From Amycolatopsis sp. EV170708-02-1 (GTDB lineage Bacteria > Actinomycetota > Actinomycetes > Mycobacteriales > Pseudonocardiaceae): a DNA stretch of 64,000 bases. Each line of letters starts with the position of its first letter. The stretch's first letter is position 1. Below are positions 62,590-64,000 of this stretch, piece after piece. The position numbers and the translations under genes are program-made. The notes beneath the pieces are model-generated. The model searched no databases. It was given only the letters and a program-made list of their open reading frames with translations, and was not told where the DNA came from. Location of the stretch: positions 2,480,001 to 2,544,000 of the forward strand of contig NZ_CP092497.1 of the NCBI RefSeq assembly GCF_022479115.1. Direction: 5' to 3'.

Positions 62590-62674
62590 CTGCGACAAGG
62601 CTACCCACACCCTTCGGGAAGATCGCAACCTATCCGTGTCTGCGGATTCGATTTGCGATTAATCGTTGACCAGA

Positions 62675-62722
62675 AAGTCGCTAACCAGGTCGAGGCCGTT
62701 AACGAGGTCGAGCTAACGACTT
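62675..62722. promoter_or_regulatory. candidate MurR operator cluster
   Basis: AAGTCGCTA (62675-62683) and TAACGACTT (62714-62722) are inverted with one mismatch. They flank CGTTAACG, a perfect palindrome at 62697-62704, and two AGGTCGAG copies. The cluster lies about 90-130 bp upstream of the murR start, in the gap after the serine hydrolase gene. Confidence 0.5.
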
Positions 62723-62799
62723 GGCAACTTAGTGTCGCGACGCAAGGGGCTGTGTCCCGGTCAACGGGGCGGTCCGGTCAGCACATCGGAGCCGATTGG

Positions 62800-64000
62800 C
62801 TACCTAGTGCTCAACTTCCAGCCGGTAGCGACGAAAGTAGGGGGATTATGCTCACTGTCCAGCAGTATGCGGCCGCGTTCAGTGACTTTCACACCGTCCA
62901 AGGAAATTCCCCGTCCGGTGTAACGGGCATCGGTCGTGTAACGCCAGCGGAGGGTGATTTGTGAGCTTTGCGACACCTCGGCGGCGGCCCGCCACCAAGC
63001 GCGATGTCCGTGCCCGCCGAGCCCGGTCTGCTCCCCGGCGGGAGCACCTGGTCCGGACGCACGCAGGGTAATCGATTTCCAGGTGGCTCCGCCGTCGGTA
63101 CTTATTTCCAGGAACAGCGAATCCGAGGGCCCTTCGGTGTCCACGAAGGTGTCGAAAGAGACCTTCAGCGGCCCACCGCGCGTCTGTAACGGCGGAGTCG
63201 TGAGCGTGGCCGTGGAGACGTCCCCGGCGCCGCTGAACCACGCGTCGCGGCCGCGCGCCGGGCGGACGGCCATCGCCTTCGCGAGCGAACTCGCCCACGT
63301 CTCCCTGGCGAGGTTGATCGAGCCCCAGCTCCGCGTCGGGTGCACGCGGTTGGTGAGCAGGATCGCGAACGACCGCGACAGCGGATCGATCACCAGCGAG
63401 GTCCCGGTGAAGCCGGTGTGCCCGGCCGTCGAGGGCGCCGACAGCGCGCCCATGTACCAAGGCTGGTCGAGTTCGAAGCCGAGCCCGTGCGCGTTGTCGG
63501 GGAACTTGTGGTTGTAGTTCGTCAGCATCGCTCGCACGGTCTCCTCACGCAGGATCCGGTGGCCGCGGTACGCGCCGCCGTTGAGGATCGTCTGCGCCAG
63601 CACCGCCATGTCGGGGGCCGTGGAGAACACGCCCGCGTGCCCGGCGACGCCGCCCAAGGACCAGGCGTTCTCGTCGTGCACTTCGCCGCGTACGAGCCCC
63701 CGAGGAGGCTTCGCGGCGTACTCGGTCGCCGCGACCCTGGCGAGTTTCGACGCCAGCGGGTTGTACCCGGTGTCGGCCAGCCCCAGCGGGGCGGCGATGC
63801 GATCCTGGACCACCTTGTCCAGCGGCGCGCCGGCCACCTTCTCGACCAGGAAACCGAGCGTCAGCAGATTGATGTCGGAGTAGAGGTACGTGCTGCCCGG
63901 CGCGTTCTTCAGCGGGCTGTCGAGGACGGCCTTCCGGCGGGACGGGATGTCCGGGTAGCCCTCCCACAGCGACGGGAGCGGTGTCGCGGCGAAGCCGGAG
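62800..64000 (-). CDS. class C-like serine hydrolase (AmiE/YbbE-like), N-terminus beyond the window
   Basis: Partial: the gene runs off the right edge, so the Ser-x-x-Lys motif is not visible. Seen are YLYSDINLLTLG (Tyr motif), VAGHAGVFSTAPDMAVLAQ and GHTGFTGTS (the KTG-box equivalent). The class C domain is followed by a C-terminal beta-sandwich of about 130 residues not typical of the minimal family. In Bacillus the homologous AmiE is encoded with MurQ, MurR, NagZ and NamZ for cell-wall recycling. Position just upstream of murR-murQ supports that role. Confidence 0.85.
   Translation of the reverse strand, partial: SGFAATPLPSLWEGYPDIPSRRKAVLDSPLKNAPGSTYLYSDINLLTLGFLVEKVAGAPLDKVVQDRIAAPLGLADTGYNPLASKLARVAATEYAAKPPRGLVRGEVHDENAWSLGGVAGHAGVFSTAPDMAVLAQTILNGGAYRGHRILREETVRAMLTNYNHKFPDNAHGLGFELDQPWYMGALSAPSTAGHTGFTGTSLVIDPLSRSFAILLTNRVHPTRSWGSINLARETWASSLAKAMAVRPARGRDAWFSGAGDVSTATLTTPPLQTRGGPLKVSFDTFVDTEGPSDSLFLEISTDGGATWKSITLRASGPGAPAGEQTGLGGHGHRAWWRAAAEVSQSSQITLRWRYTTDARYTGRGISLDGVKVTERGRILLDSEHNPPTFVATGWKLSTR

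Overview
The window is high-GC DNA with codon-position bias, GTG starts, lipoproteins and secreted enzymes typical of a filamentous actinomycete. The pMEA/pSAM2-type integrative element and the overall gene set suggest Amycolatopsis or a close pseudonocardial relative. The genus is inferred from style of sequence, not from a database match. No rRNA or tRNA genes were found.

Left part (1-34,700) is ordinary chromosomal accessory content. It holds a LysR regulator divergent from a class A beta-lactamase with a textbook LysR box, then secreted VWA/Calx-beta and hypothetical proteins. MarR/RidA and TetR/NmrA divergent pairs follow, each with palindromic operators. Other genes encode an S66 LD-carboxypeptidase, an AadA-like nucleotidyltransferase, a 1,231-residue multidomain GH87-type alpha-1,3-glucanase, two trypsin-like proteases, an M64 peptidase and a GH84 beta-N-acetylglucosaminidase. 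Regulators of the LysR, AraC, GntR, LuxR and SUKH-neighbour type are scattered among them. A DUF222-HNH endonuclease at 33.4-34.6 kb sits behind a LexA/SOS box.

Middle part (35,200-42,360): a TetR-controlled catabolic-looking operon (SDR, saccharopine-dehydrogenase-like reductase, acyl-CoA synthetase), a tandem Lrp/AsnC regulator, and a YtcJ-type amidohydrolase. The amidohydrolase, an MHS-family MFS transporter and a PucR regulator were originally one tightly coupled operon with ATGA overlaps at both junctions.

That operon is split by a 9,663-bp integrative element (about 42,339-52,008) inserted in codons 31-32 of the transporter gene. The element carries a tyrosine integrase (two frameshifts), an excisionase, a RepSA-like HUH replication initiator, a TraB/FtsK-type translocase, a 59-residue zinc-ribbon protein, small helix-turn-helix and hypothetical proteins, and a Pra-type activator. 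Its cargo is a two-gene cassette: an HTH protein fused to a phosphoribosyltransferase-like domain, followed by an inositol-monophosphatase-like protein. Attachment-site structure is readable: a 7-bp shared core, a palindromic reconstructed attP, and repeated CAGGCCGTC sites 11 bp apart at both ends. The leader of the transfer-replication operon contains two hairpins and a plus-strand intrinsic terminator that could belong to a counter-transcribed RNA.

Right part (53,265-64,000): the PucR regulator, a nitroreductase, a divergent pair of secreted alpha/beta hydrolases (one of PHB-depolymerase type), an ArsR/MFS divergent pair, a 17-bp inverted-repeat element, and a cell-wall recycling cluster. 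That cluster comprises a MurR/RpiR regulator, MurQ etherase, a NiCoT nickel/cobalt transporter and a truncated class C-like serine hydrolase. Its layout recalls the murQ-murR-amiE neighbourhood of Bacillus.
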